Source of the DNA: Amoebophrya sp. A120
Lineage: Eukaryota > Sar > Dinophyceae > Syndiniales > Amoebophryaceae
NCBI GenBank assembly: GCA_905178155.1
Contig: CAJINV010000007.1
Location: 1,457,341 to 1,521,340, forward strand
Direction: 5' to 3'
DNA: 64,000 bases
This document shows, in pieces, positions 1 to 14,000 of the stretch. A program made the position numbers and the translations under genes. The notes below the pieces were generated by a model. That model saw only the letters and a list, made by a program, of their open reading frames with translations. It was not told the origin of the DNA and made no database searches. The stretch's first letter is position 1. Every line of letters begins with the position of its first letter.

Positions 1-42
1 TCCGCGAGCAATCATGCCACCGCCCCGGGCCGGAAAAATCAA

Positions 43-3000
43 ATGAAAATTGACGCGGACGCACATGAACTGGATAGTGATTACGAGGATGATTTCGAAC
101 AGGAGGAGAATTACGACGAGCTCGATGCTGACGAAATGCAAAAGGTCCGCATTGACCAGCCGATTGACCGCCTGATCAATCGCGGCCGACTGTTTGAAGA
201 AGCCGAAGATAATGAGGACGAAGATGATGAAACAGTAGATGTTGATGAAGCTGCTGCTCGTCCTGGTGTGAAACCAAATGAAGACCAAGACGGCCATGAT
301 CAACAACATCTTCTTGAGCCGCACAGCACCGAAACGTCTGCACAGCACGATGTGAGTATGCAAGACGAGGAAATTCAATCAAATGTGGAGCAAGAAGATC
401 ACCCAACGGACGTCGAAACCCTAACCGGAAGCACAACCACTCGTCCGGAGCTGCACAATATCAAAAGGAAAAATCCCCCCTCCCCATACCGAAAACGTGT
501 CCGTCTGAAAATTTGCGATGCGCATTTGTGACCTCAAATCCTGTCTGTCTTGCAAGAAGGCAAGTCCAAAAAGCGTTCCGCATTTTTCAGGCGGTTTGTG
601 ATGCTGTTTGGCTCAGAGCGTGCACGTTTGTCATGCTAGGCGCCTACGTCAAAACCGCTCGGCTGAGGCTTGGCATATGCCTGGAGTCCTCTACTGCAAG
701 ACAAATCTGATTTGTGTATGGAAACCCAGCATCAGAAACTTCGTTTCGATATGGGGAGGGGGCATTTTTCCTCATGATACACAACGGCGCGGAATTCGTT
801 CCCTCGGCCGGTAGTTCTAGTAAAAAAACCACACCTGCTGCAGGTCGTGGCGATAAAGCCGCGGGAACCAACATAATTGCCGCGATCGGCACGACGAGAA
901 CTACGAGAGCCGGCGATGGGGGCGAGAAGAACAGTAGTACTCCTGCAGCTCCTTACGAAGACAATGACAACACTTTAAACGAAAATTACCCCGAAGATCA
1001 ACAACAAAACGAAAACTCCTGCTCCGAACAAGCCCGTTCCCGAAGTTATTCGACGACCGAAAATCTTCACAATAGCAGCTCTAGTACTACTGCAGCAGGA
1101 CCACCAGCAGTAGCCCAACTGTCCGCGAAACAGGAAAACAAGCGGCAGAGGTTTGAACTGGACAGAGCGCTGGCCCAGTTAGAAGAAGAGTTCGGCGATA
1201 GCATGGCGTCCAAGGTGAAAAACTTGAACAAACTACTGCCCGGATTGAATGGTGGTAATAGTAACAATGCTGACCATCGAATGTTGTCCGGAATTGCACC
1301 AGGTGGTCACAATAGATCAGGCCCCTCGTCGCGGACGGTAAGTAAGCAACGCCGCAACAGCCTGCCAAAAGCGCCAAGCAGCTACAGCTCCGCTGTAGAT
1401 AGGCGGGCGGCGGGGGTGTATAACACCAGCACCAACAAGTCCTCGGCGGGGGTTGCCACCGGGAATAAACTACAGGGTAGAAATCATGATCATAAGTACT
1501 AAATGTAAATGTGGATGTGATGGAATAAATAAAATCGAGATCATGCTTCGTGCTTGTGCGTTATTGGCACGACTTTCGACTTGATGTTCTCGACGAAGAT
1601 TCTTGCTTTCGCAACATGATGCTAGAAGAGATTTAATGTTCTGTTGCCTCGAATAAGAAAGAGTAAGAACCTCAATTCTTGTTTACTCCACAGCAACGCC
1701 ATCATCCGGTCTCCCCCCGCCGGCGAAGCAAGCACCGAAGCCGGACCAACATCCCCCCGCGGCCAAACCAGAAGTGACCACGGTTTTCGTTCCTGCCGGG
1801 TTCGGGCGGAGCGCGCAGTTGGTGAAGCAGAAGAAAACGGAGGCGACGTACGGCTACACGAAGCGGGCCCCTGTGAAGCCGGCGGAGGAAATTTTGAAGG
1901 AAGCCATTCTGATGGAGGAGAAGCGGAAGAGGGTCGGGAGTTTTGACACCAACGATTTGTCGCAAATCAAAACCGCGGCGAACCAGCACTACCAGGCGAC
2001 CAAGGAGTACTCGCACTCCGAAAAGGAGCAACTGGTGAACCAAGCCGACGACTGGGGCAAGCAAGTGCTGCAGAATCAGGAGATCGAGCGGAATGCGGTG
2101 ACGCGGAAATATGATCTGTACAAGGACAAGGACCCCAACCAAGCGGGTGGGGCAAACATGAAGCAGTTCCGGGCGGTCGCGGTTGGGGACTTGCCGAAAT
2201 TCCTGGAAAAACAGGAAATGAGAATCGGGGGGAAGGGGGAGATCAAGCAGGAAATAACGGCTGGTGCCGCTGCTCCTGCTGCAACTGCTACGGGGGACAT
2301 GATCGCTCCTGGGAACGATACTACTGATACTGTAGTAGTACCAAGAACCACGGACGCAGGAGATCATGGGAATAAAGCACAACAAGCAGCTGCGAAGATC
2401 CAAACAACCTTCAGTGCAACCGCGTTAGACCTGAAGCTGGACACGGTCGAAGACGCACAGCGCGCCGCGGACTACTTTTTGCACAAAGGCCAGGCCGAAG
2501 TTCGCCGAGACCTGGAGTTGAAGAAGCAGGCGGGGGAGAGCGTGCAGGAGGAGTTGGCGAAACTGCGGAAGCGGGCCATGAGTGGCAACGGAACCATTTT
2601 GGATAGTGACGGTATTCCGACGAGTAGTACAACTTCTAGAAAAACGAATGCCTTGGTTCTAGAGGGAAAAAAACTACACGATCAAGAACCTCGTGCGGAC
2701 CTGCAGTCGATTTTGCGGAACATGCGGGACATCCACGGGGTGCCAATTTCCGATGCTTTCAACAGCAGTGCGGATTCTTTGCTGGAGAAGAATGTAGAAA
2801 ACCATGACCACCATCACCAAGAAGTCGCTGTGAAAATAACGAGTAGTGAACAAGGCCAAGGGATGAATTTTTACAACCCAGATGTGGACGAGCAACTACT
2901 AGATCCGGCAGCACAACAAGGCGCAGCTGTCGAACAACCCACCGCGACAACTTCCGGCTCCATTTCTTCCTTCCTCCAGACTGGAGCGCGCGTTGACGAA

Positions 3001-3657
3001 AGAACAAAAATAGCTCCAGCAGAAGTAGAGCACGATGGGCAGGTGGATCATGAATCTCAACCAGTAGAAGGGTCGAGTTCTTCATCCACTTCATTTGTTC
3101 CAACCACTGGTCCTCGTGCCAGGTCTAATCATGCAGGAGGGGGCACAGCACCTGCAGTAGAACTACATGCTCTTGGACCAATGCCATCAATAGGGGCGGG
3201 AGCATCAAGTACGGAACTACTGTCGGAGCAAAATACTACGGGTTGCTCCCTTTCGTACTCGCGAACGATCGCAGCGGCAGGCACAGCAGGTGGCTCATCT
3301 TCGCTTGGACTTGGTGGCGTTCATCTTGCAGGCGGGGAATCTCGTAGTAATGCCACGGCTGCACCAGAAGAATTAGAAAATGAAAAGTCGCACCATCATC
3401 TTGCACCGTGGTCTACTGCAGATGAAAAGACTTCTCCGGCGGTTGCTACTCAAGACGAGGTCAACACGATCGGAAATCTTTCTGGAGGTGGAACGATAAA
3501 CCTCCCGGATGAGTACGAGCTGAAAGTTTCCGCGCTCGATCTGGCCATGGACGTGGAGGCGCGTATTCGGGAAGCGGAGCTGATGCTGCGAAATACCGCT
3601 CCTGCGTCGACAGGGGACGACAAGGAGCTTGCTCCTGCAGAGCCGGAGGGGTCGTGA
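43..3657 (+). CDS. Low-complexity coiled-coil protein of unknown function (3 exons, 5' end possibly outside window)
   Basis: Exons 43-458, 785-1476 and 1694-3657 join to 1023 codons plus stop (3072 nt). Intron 1 is a family A introner flanked by CACAA. Intron 2 (1477-1693) is GT-AG, with donor GTAGAA and an acceptor ending CCACAG; phase 1 matches on both sides. ATG at 43 is the first Met in the window, but the frame is open to base 1, so the protein may begin upstream. The N-terminus is very acidic (Asp/Glu runs). The middle is Ser/Asn/Ala-rich. Around 1774-2200 there is a Lys/Glu/Gln-rich, probably coiled-coil stretch that looks the most conserved part. The rest is Ser/Thr/Gly/Ala-rich. I recognise no family. 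The joining of the first two exons to the third rests only on splice motifs and phase. Confidence 0.6.
459..779. mobile_element. Introner, family A (intron of the 43-3657 gene)
   Basis: The 321-bp element begins TATCAAAAGG and ends CATGATA. Its TIRs carry a C-run arm (CCCCCCTCCCCATA) and the matching right arm (TATGGGGAGGGGG). The 5-bp flanks are CACAA (454-458) and CACAA (780-784). Removing the element plus one flank keeps the frame (Leu-His-Asn-Gly-Ala-Glu). Confidence 0.85.
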
Positions 3658-5027
3658 GGGCGAGACCTCCGACTTCTTCTTCGAGATTTTGGATTGGCGG
3701 TCCGGTTTCTGTTTGGATTGTCTGCACTACTTCTGATCTGCCCGCAGGCGTAAGTCGCGGGAACGCGAAGGGAGAACTTTTTTTGCGCACAGATTTGTTT
3801 TCTGTTTTGGGCAGCAGCCTTCAGCCCCCTTTACCCAGTGAGCTCAACGAAAAATTTAACTTTGATTGACTTTTTTGTATGCTTTTTCCGAGAACTGGCG
3901 CTGGATCAGGTTGGCGCCGATTTCTTTGCCGGATGGTACTGTTGAATTGCGATGACGTGATTTGATTTCTTGCTTGTAGCGCGAGTCGCTGTTCTTGCCA
4001 AAGACCTGAGACGTTGTCGTGCCTACCTCTGAAGAGATGTTGTCGTGCTAAAAACAAGGGGCAGATTTGCATCCCAGTGTCTCCTACTAATTGGACGAAG
4101 ATCTTAGAAGTTCGCGTTTATCTAGGCGGGGGCCTGCAACTGACTTGAATCGTCGTGGTAAGTACTTCTTTCAACTGTTTGGGTTCTTTCGTAGAGCGAT
4201 TGAACAAGAAATACGGGCTCGATATTTTTGGCGAGACACTTCGTCACTTCTCGTCGTTTTTCTCATACATAGTCATTGATTGCAGTAGTCCTAGTGGTGT
4301 GAGGTTATGTATTTGACCAAAATTCAAATGGAGGGTCTGACTTTCGTCGTTTCTCAAAATATACTGAAGGCCAAAAATAGAATTTCGCAGTATCGTCGAA
4401 GCTCGTTGTCCAAATCGGTATTAGGAAGCTGATATGAACGGCCTGTTCAGTGCGCGTTCGTTTGGGCGAGAAGGGAATGCAATTCATCGTCGTCGAGTGC
4501 AAATAGCTACCTGCACTTTTCGAAAATATGTTTCGTCGGGATCGAAAAAGGCAGTGAAACGTTCTTGCGAAAAACAAAAACTTTCAAACTTCTGTACCGA
4601 CCATCCTGGCAACTGGTATAAAGAAAGAAAAACACAGTAGCTTTATTTTTGATTTGACACAAGTTTAAATGACTCTCACAACAAGCATTACCGAGCAAAA
4701 CTGAAATTTAGCTGCGGGAAGTGCCTTCGAGGCGACACTTCTTTGATAGATCTTGGAATTTTTCTTTGGGCTGAAGACGAGTTTTGTGAAACGATATTTA
4801 TTGTTGGTTGAGAAAAAAGAAAAAAAGTTTACCGCACCGCACACAATGCATCAGCATCTGAAACAACAACAAGTACTAAAGACGATGATCTACTGCTCGG
4901 AATATCATCGTCACTTGTGAAGTCCGATTCGTGAAGATCTTCGATCGGGCGGTGCTACAACGAACTTTCTCAGTCTACCACCTGCGTTATTTCTCCAGTG
5001 GCGCCGTCGTCGCCCGGTCCGGATAAG
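3658..5027. other. Intergenic / probable 5' leader of the next gene
   Basis: No convincing coding exon in about 1.3 kb. A polypyrimidine-AG acceptor ends at 4998 (TTTCTCCAG) and opens the frame of the next gene 10 codons before its first ATG. At least one upstream exon of that gene probably lies here, but I cannot place it. Confidence 0.4.
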
Positions 5028-8000
5028 ATGGAGAAACGAATCTTGCGGAGGGAAAGACCACTTTCGGCAGCAAGTAGAAGTTCTATCATTTCTGACCGCT
5101 CGAAGATGTTGTCCTTGTCGCTCCCACTCGTGCCGCTCTTTCACGTCCTGATCTCCAAGAGCAAGAACTTCCTCGCAACAGTATTACACGAAGAAGTACA
5201 AGAACCTCTTCTTGGAACAAAATCAAGAGGCAGTAGAACGGGGTCTTCAAGGGGCCGCTTGAGAAGAAGTGCAAGAACAACTCCTAGAAGGTGTACATGC
5301 TCTTCAGGTAGTTCTTCAACAATTTTGATCTTTCTCTTGGTCCTCGTTCATCTCTCGTCCCTGATTGCCACCTTCGGCCTTCTTTTCTCCTCTACCTGTT
5401 CGTCCAGCTTTACGACAAGAGGAGCACGAGGCTTGCGATTGAGCTTCACAATCGGGCCGCTGCTCAACGTTGGAACAACTCGTGTGGCCGCTGCAGGTGG
5501 AACAAGTAGAGCTACGGCAAGTGGTCAAGAAACTTCCACCCAACAAGAAGATCACGCCGACCAAGACGATGAAACAGAGGAAATAACTCGACGAGCACAT
5601 GCTGGTGATGATGATGATGATGATGATGATGATGGTCGAGGTCCTCCTCATGGTCGAGAGAGGAATTTCAATTCTGGCGGTCATATTAAAACCTCGCTCC
5701 GTGGTGGGGGGGCAAGAGCCACGAGTTTCTTGCAGGATGATGATCAGGACGATCATTGGGAGGTGCGAGAAACAAGAAATCTGCACAAAATAAATATTAA
5801 CAATGATCTGGCAGTGTACTACAGTAGCTCCGGAGAAGCCGTAGCAGTGGAGCAGATGAACAAAAGAAATGGTGAACAGCAAATAAACGCCATCTTCGAA
5901 GACGAAGAACACCACCGCGACCAAAGTAAGAACGATGTCGCGTTTCTGCAGCGCCTTAACAAGAAGAACTCGCGGCCTCTCGGGGCGGGGGCGAAGCACG
6001 ACGACCGCCGAGAGAGGACATCAAACGGCAAGCAACTACGTACAGTGGACCAAGAAGACGGTCTATCGGGCTCACGCAAGGTGGACAGTAGAAGCCACGA
6101 GACGAGCTCAAGGGGTGAAGATGAAGCAGGATCATTTTTTGAAATGATGTCTCACGAGGACGACCAAACTTCTTCAGACACGAAGGACGATATCAATTGG
6201 GAACAGAGAAAAGATGAAGATCCGACTGTACTAAAAGCAGGTTCGACTTTATTGGAAGTATCGCCACCCCCGGGAGGTTCTTCATCTTCGTCTGCAGGTT
6301 CTGAAAATTCCGTCATCGACCTAGTACTAGCATCGCCCGGGAAAAATGAAACATCGCCGGAATGGGGAGACGAAGAGGAACGTCAAGGAGCGCAGCGCCC
6401 ACGTGTTGCTCTACATGTCGACCTCGACCGCACCGAAGGGACCACATCGACAGTACAACTCCTAGCTGCAGCGCGACGAGAAGAACAGCAAAAAGGATTC
6501 TTACAAGAGAATGAGTTCTTCACAACTTCTCAGCAAGAGCATGAAACCAGGGTGGCGACGTCGACACAACTACTACAGGAAGTACAACAACGACAACAAG
6601 AAAACCAGCAGCACCAGATGACGATGAAAGTCAAAGGCGGCGTGGTTGAGGCGGGGGAAAAGGCGGGGGCGAGATCCACGAAGTGGGTGCTGGGTCCCAA
6701 CCGGGCGTTTGTGCCGGGTGACGATGGGTTCAACAGCGCGCAATCGAAAATAGAGCCGACCAGTCCGGGCCAACTGGAGAAAAAGAAGAGCGTGTTCGGG
6801 AAAGACTACCACTGGTGGAGAGAACTCGACGCGCACGGCAACAAGCTGCGGAAGCGCGGGGCTTACGACATCCTTCCGCACCGGTCCAAAGTGGCGCTGT
6901 TCTTTCGCCAGGATGCGCGGGCAGACGGACTCGTGTTCTCCGATGACGCTGTTTATTTCATCGACGTTCCCGCCGTATCAAATACAAATTACTTATGTCT
7001 GGATCTGGAAGATTGCGGATGTTGGCAAAAATGCCGGCTTTGCATTTGCATGGCCCAGCCCCAGCCCCAGAAGGTCTGGGATGCAAGGACTAGCGTCACA
7101 GGCTTTGCGAGAGACCTTTACGCATGAGATGATGAAAACTGCTCGCAGCGTGGCCAAATTAAAGTGACAGCCTTTGCTACGCATGCGTGATAGATTTTTG
7201 TGTGAATGTCAGAGCGCATTCACACGAGTTTGCATCCTTCCAGAGGACGCGGACATGTTTGCAGTGCATGCGCCGGATCCCTGCTTGCGAAGACCAGGGC
7301 GGCGGTCTTGGCCGCGCCCGGTGAGGTTTCTGCGTTCACCGGACTTGGCCACGGCGGCATGACCAGCTGGTATGCGGCCCGGGACGCCAAAAAGAGTTGG
7401 GACGGCAAGGTGAACGTGAACTGGTTTCCCTTTTCCCAGATCAGCTCCATCTCCTCGAAAGCAATGGTTGAAGATATGGAGTACACCACGGTGGAACTGT
7501 ATTCCGGCATGTCCGACTCGCAGGATGCGCACGGATTGCGGAATACCCACCTCGACCCGGGTACAAGGAACAGCTACGCCACCGAGATGGAGTCCGTGCA
7601 CACGGTGATGGCCAAGCTGCTGTCGGCCAAGCACTATGAACTGCAAATATGTCTGGGTCTGGAAACTTGTAGTGCTTGGTTGGGAATAGTGAATGTTCTG
7701 TAATGCACAGCCTTGCATGAGAAAGGTCTGCGCTGCTTAGTGTTGCGTTTTATTTCCGCGTGACAAACTGCGTTTTTGCATGCCAGGCAAGAGGCCCTTT
7801 TCCTGCTCATGCATCACAGATGTAAGACTAAGAGTCATTCCAGACAAGCATGGCAAACGTGCATTCTTCCAGACCATCAAGACATATTTGCATTCCATAA
7901 GCACGCCCCCCTGCGCACGTCGGAGGAGCTGCTGCCGCCAAACCAGGCGTCCGTCTGGTGGCAGGGCGCGCACTTGACCTGGTACAAGGCTTTCCTGCTT

Positions 8001-11000
8001 GCCAAGCAACCGTACCTACATGGCCAAGCTGCTAACGCTTTTGAGAAGCAGGTGAGACAGCAGATGGAGCAAGAACGGTTCGAAAAATACATCGAGGAGA
8101 ACAAGAAAAGCATAAAGGCTCTTGATCAAAGCGAACAAAAGAAAAAGGTGGAAGAAGCAAGAGAAAAAACAAAGCTGAAACCCAGGGAATGGCTCGAACA
8201 GCAGTCCCTTCTGTACCAAATAGAGGCACAGACGATTTTGCGGACCCTGTTGCAGACGGACGAGAAAATTGTGTACGCCTTTGAAACGTGCGCGTCGCTC
8301 CGGAAGACTGTTGCAACCAGGGCGTCCTCGTCGTTTTTGGAGACGAGATCCGGAGGTCGTGGTTCAGCGTCCAATCATGTGCCCTGCTCTACTAGCTCCA
8401 GCGCCGGAACAAGCAGCACCGGGATCGACTACTTTTTTCTCACCACCAAGCGGATCTTCGTCGTGGAGCACGGCCTGCCGACCGGCTCGAGTGCGGCTCA
8501 TCTGCAGGAGGACAACATTGTCCGAAACTTGCAGACCTACACCTACAATGCGGTGCGGTGCTTTTCCGTGGAGCAGGTCGGCACCGGAAGCCACGCCAAC
8601 CGGCGGCTGAAGCTGGAAGGCGACGTCATCCTGAACCTGTGGACCAGCTGGCTCCCGAACCTGCCGCGCAAGCCGCAGGAAAACTGCGACGCGTCCGACT
8701 GCAACACGGGGGACCTGCGACGCCGCCAGCACCGGCACACGGAGGACTACGACTCCCGTGTGGTCCTGCAGCCCACGCTGGCCGGCAAGCTGTCACCCCG
8801 GCAGGTGGTGGAGCTGATGAACTTCCTGTTCCAGATGACATCCAACCGGTATGAGGCTCTCAAACGTTGCATTCTCAACTGTATGCATGATTTGTCATGC
8901 AAAAGCACTATCAACAACAACATCGACACGATCAAGCTACTTCGCATGACAAATTGATTCTCGACGCGCTAAACTACAGGACTAGAATCCGCACCAACTC
9001 TCGAATGCAAGACACGCAAGGAGTAGGACAGGAGGCTCTCCCTGTCACCTGTGGTATTCTTGCATTACAAATCCGTGCGACACTTGAGAGAAGTGTAACA
9101 TTTGCGAGCGCCATAACCGAGCGCAGATGACGAAGTCGCTGCTGGACGACAAGGTTTTGTTTTCCAGCGACAAGCCGCAGACGTATGTGGAAACGATGAA
9201 GCGGTTCTGGGACGGCTTCCGCGGCACGGGGGGGCTGGAACCCATCTACTCGGAGGAGGGCCGGGCCCTGATGGAGTGGCTCACCGAGGAGGGCGAGACG
9301 ATTCTGGTGCTGCACGAGCACATCGAGATGGTGCTCGCGTCGAAGAGCGGCCATAACGTGTGGATCTTCACGAACAAGCGGCTGCTGATCCGCGTGCTCG
9401 AGGGGCGGTACACTCGGTCCCGGTTCGCCGAGCGGGTCCGGTCGGCCGCCACCTTCTCCCCCAGCATCGAGTGGATTTGCATCCCCCTGGAGCAGATCGG
9501 AGCGGCCGAGATCCAGACCGAAGCGACCGGGTTCCAGCCCCAGCTGACGGTGTTCACCTACACCAGGGGCCTCACGCCCCCGAACGACGAACCCGCGGAG
9601 CCGGGACTTGCCGCGCCGGCCTTCCCGCTCGCCCGCGGCACCGACGTCGCTTTCGTGCTCAAATGTGTGCAAGCGCTCCTCTTTATCCCAGAGAAAAAAA
9701 CAGGCAGGGCATCTTTGTAATGCAAAAATAAAGAGAAACACACAGGAAAATCTGTCATGGGCGGCCTCATAGCATGCTGCTTTGGATAAATATGCAATGC
9801 ACATGCAGATTTTTTTGGGTATTTCTTTTTGCACATATGCAAATATGCCCTGCCTGCTTCTTTCTGTGGGATGCTCTTCAACGCGAAAGAAAAATTCAGC
9901 CTGGACCTGGACGAGCGGTGGTCCTGTATGTCAGGCTACCTTGATGCCTACCAGCGGCAGGTGGAAAACATGGCGCGGCTGAAGAACGCAGGAGCAAAAG
10001 GTCCGAGACCTGCTGCAGCTGCACCCTCTACAACTTCGAGCAAGTTGAAAATCGACGAGAATGTGATGACCATTTCGGACCCGGAAGCGCTGCGTGTCTC
10101 TCGGGAAAGGATGCAATCTACCTGGTGGGTCAAGCGGGCTCAGGCCGGGGCTGCCGGCGGTGAAAAGGTGTATGACCTGGTGAAGCAGCTCCGGGACTTG
10201 TCCGGGATCAGGGGCATTTTGAAGAAGCACGACTTGCTTTTTCCAGAGGAGGCCCCCCTGCTCGCCTGGCAAGGCGTCGACTTTTATTTCGAGGGCTACG
10301 GCGAGCACGGGAATAGAGGGTTCGTCGACGTCGTTACACCGCTACGGCTCATCACGATTACTTTTCTCTGCAATGCAGCGCTGGCGACTTCTGGGAGTAG
10401 TAGAGATTGCCCCGACCTGACCGCCTCGCAGGACGAGGTGGGCGCCGGGAAAGAGAACCAGGGTGTATTAAACGAAGTGACGGCAGTTATCACACTGCCC
10501 TGGTCGCGCATTGCCGTGTGGCGGGTCGCCAGCTACCCCCCCGGTGCCGCCGCAGCCCCACGGAAGGCGACTACAGTATGGGGTTCTCAAGCGTTACATT
10601 GTTTGCTGTCAAATGACTACTAGTCATTGTTATGCTGCAAGGTTATTTGTTCCATCAGTCTCGCTCTCGGTCTCCACATATTAATCAAGCTACTTCGCGT
10701 GACAAGTTCTCGATGCATGCGCTTAAGACCATAGAGATCCGTTCCAAATTTGTGATCGATGCAAGACGCGCAATGTTGGCGGCCTTTCACTTTTATTGCC
10801 ATTTTCAAGCCACAAATAGATTTCTCATGTATAGGGCTATCTATTATGCAACGCTTGAGCATTACTCCATACTCAGCGTCCAGCCGGAAGATGGCCGGCG
10901 GCGACGAGGACGACGAAGAGGATGATGCGTTGTGCCGCCAGGGCAAGAACCGGTCCTTTTTCACGCTCCGCACCACGATTGGGTACGGCCCGCGATGGAA

Positions 11001-14000
11001 CTGGGCCGTCGGGCCGTGTGTCAATCTGCTCATTTGGCAGCAGCTTCTGGCGTCGCTGGTGTTAGCCGCCGACTTCACTAACTTCGTGCAAGATGCCGAC
11101 GCTGGAGTTCCTCCTCGCGCGTCGCGGGCATTGCCCGTCCAGTTGGACGCTGACGGCGAGGATGACGACGGCGCTGTGGAGGAGGACGAACAGGGCGTGG
11201 CCCTGGGAGCTTTGGCTCGGGACAACAGGGTGCTGCAACAAATGGGCATGTATCAAATGCGAATATGTCTGGGTCTAGAAACTTGTGATGCTGGCTTGGG
11301 AATGGTGGACACTACACTGCAATACAACGCAGCCAAGCACGTTGACAAGTTCTTGAGCTGCTATGTGTTGCGCTTGCCATCGATCTCGTTTGGTCTCGCG
11401 AAAGTTCCACCCCCCCCGAGTGGGAGTAGGGGGTTTTCAGGTGCGAGTTCTGCATGGCAAACTGCGCTTTTGCATGACAGGCAAGAAGCTCTCATCCTGC
11501 TCATGCATCACAGAGTTATAGGGGTCCGAGTCATGAGAGACGAGCATGACAAGCTTCCACTCTTCCAGACCCAGACATATTGGCAACGCATAGCATGGGC
11601 GTCACCAACATGGTTTTGCAGAGGAATTTAGCAAAAGCCGCGGCGGGAAAAATAAGCGGATGGATCAAGGAAATCGCGCAGCGTGCCCGAGGAGGGAAGA
11701 AGGGTCCCTCTGATGTGACCATCGATCGGCAGGACGCGAGCGTGTATCCTCCGCAACAAAAGTATCGCACTCGTATGTAATCGCAATCATCCAGCAGGAA
11801 GATGATTAGACAAGTGTGGTTTTTCAAAAAGTCACTCACCATTTTGTAAAGAGATGCATAGCGTGTAGTCCTAGTATGTAGTAGGAGTGCGATACTTGTT
11901 TCGTAAAAATGCATAGCGTGCCCGCGCTCACGATTCGCGCCAGCACCACGAAAAGGGACCTGCTGCCGAAGGAGGTGGAGAAGAGGTTGCAATTCCTGCA
12001 CGACTATCAACTGCAAATATGTCTGGGTCTGGAACAAATCAAATTCTCATGCTAAACCTGAATCATGTACAAATCTGTGTTGCATGATTACCAAAAGCTG
12101 TTCACTTTTGAGTTAATCGAGAGACAGTTTCTCATGCAGGATAGGCATGCCATTGCCATGTCTTACATACCAGACCTCATGGGTCATGGAAAACCTGCGT
12201 GACAAGTCTGGCATTCTTCCAGACCCAGACATATTTGCATTTGATAACGACGGCGACGAGGAGCACAAGCCGGGTATTTTCGCGCGCGCGTACCGGTGGT
12301 TCTCGTTGAAGGCCACACGCATCGTGTATCAAAATGAAAAATCCCCCTCCCCACATCAAAACGAAATTTCTGATGCTGGATTTGCGTACACAAATTTGCA
12401 GTAGTGGACTGCAGGCTCATATCATGCCAATTTAGAGTGAGAGGCTTTGGCCTAGGCGCTTAGCATGAGGAACGTCGATGCTGCAGGAGGCCCAACAGCA
12501 TTACAAACCGTCTGCATAATGGGGCGGAGGCTATGGCGTTGCTCCTTTCTTGCAAGACAGATACGGCGACTTGTGGTCACAAATCAGCGTGAAAAACAGG
12601 CACAAATCACCTCCAGGGCTACGCGCGATCCCTCCGACGCTGCGTGTGGAAGGAGGATGTTCGGCGTGTCGGGGGTGAGGGACCCCTGACGTCTGGTAGA
12701 TTATGTGTGTACCCGGTTTTGGTGTCAGATCTTGTTTTTCATGCGACGACAAGAGGGCAAACTGTTACATCCAAACAACTGATGACGACATTGGGTCTGT
12801 ATTTCGTGTGTGGTCAGACTTCACACAGTACGACGCTGAAGTAATCGCTCTCGACCAGTTGCTGCAGCTGCTGCCGAGTCGGATAACGGCGTGCCACAAA
12901 TTCATCTACATTTTCGTGGATTCCGACGGCGTACTACAAACACTACAGAACGAGGGGAGCAGACTGGAAAGCATGACAAAACTCCGCAACCTACTGAACA
13001 AGATCCTGCTATCCAGCCCGGACATCAAGATTGTACTACACTGGGTACCCTCGCACCGCAACTTCCGGCTGAACACCATAGCGGACAAGCTGGACACTTT
13101 CGCGACGGAGACTGCTGAGCCGGACCAGGACCCTCTCACTAAGAGGAGGGTGAAGATGATAGTGCGCGACCAGATCAGAAAGAGAAACGCAGCAGCAGCG
13201 GGCGATGAATCTCCGGAAGACGTCACCACCCTGCGAAGGGCGAGAAGAGTACAGATACTGGGGCGGGTCCCGCTCGCGGGGCTCAATCCGCAACAGCAAC
13301 GTGGGGCCATGAGCCTATGGACGGGCGAAAGCTTCCTTCCTGCGGGGATGGTTTCCATCGACAGCAGGGGATGGCCGGTCTGCCGAAAGTGTGGCACCGA
13401 GCTGCGCGTCACTAACGCCTCGACCGGGGTCTGGGTCCGGGGAAACGAAGCGGAAAAGGACGACCCAAGGATTTTCACACGCCTCGTTGACCATCTGCTC
13501 GTCGAGTGTCCAGCAGCCCCGGATGCGAAAGATCATCACGGGAAGGATGCAGTGCAGCTCATCCGCAAGGAGTCGAAGAAGCAGCTCAACAGACTGCTAA
13601 TTGCGGCGAACAAGCAGCAGGACCTGCTCCGAGACGCACAAACGTGGCCCCGCAGGGCGAAAACAGACAAACCCAGCCGGGAAGAAGAGGAGGACAACAT
13701 TCCGGGCGAATGGATGGAGCAGGCCGCGGAGGCTGTGAAAAAGAGAAAGATACAGCAAGAGCACCCAGGGACATAGCCCAGCTGCTCTAGTCCTTCCCCT
13801 GGCGGTTTTCAGCTAAAGCATTTTTCTTCGAATGGCAAGAAGCAAGCTCTACAGCGCAAGCTCACTGACTATTCTCGACCATGCTCTTTCTTCTATTGTA
13901 AGTTTCCCGATTCAAGGATCCGTATCTGTTCAGAGGCAGTTCGTACTGTAAACGAGCTCAGACAGCAGTAACAACGTGCAAAAGTAATCAAGATCAAGAT

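Noticed and set aside
5316-5999. 227-codon open frame on the minus strand
   Set aside because: Lies antisense to the low-complexity exon of the PH-like gene; its Ser/Ile runs mirror the GAT repeat.
12147-12404. Recurring peptides such as QICLGLE and LPDPDIFA in many open frames
   Set aside because: They are translations of the family B TIR in introns, not a protein domain.
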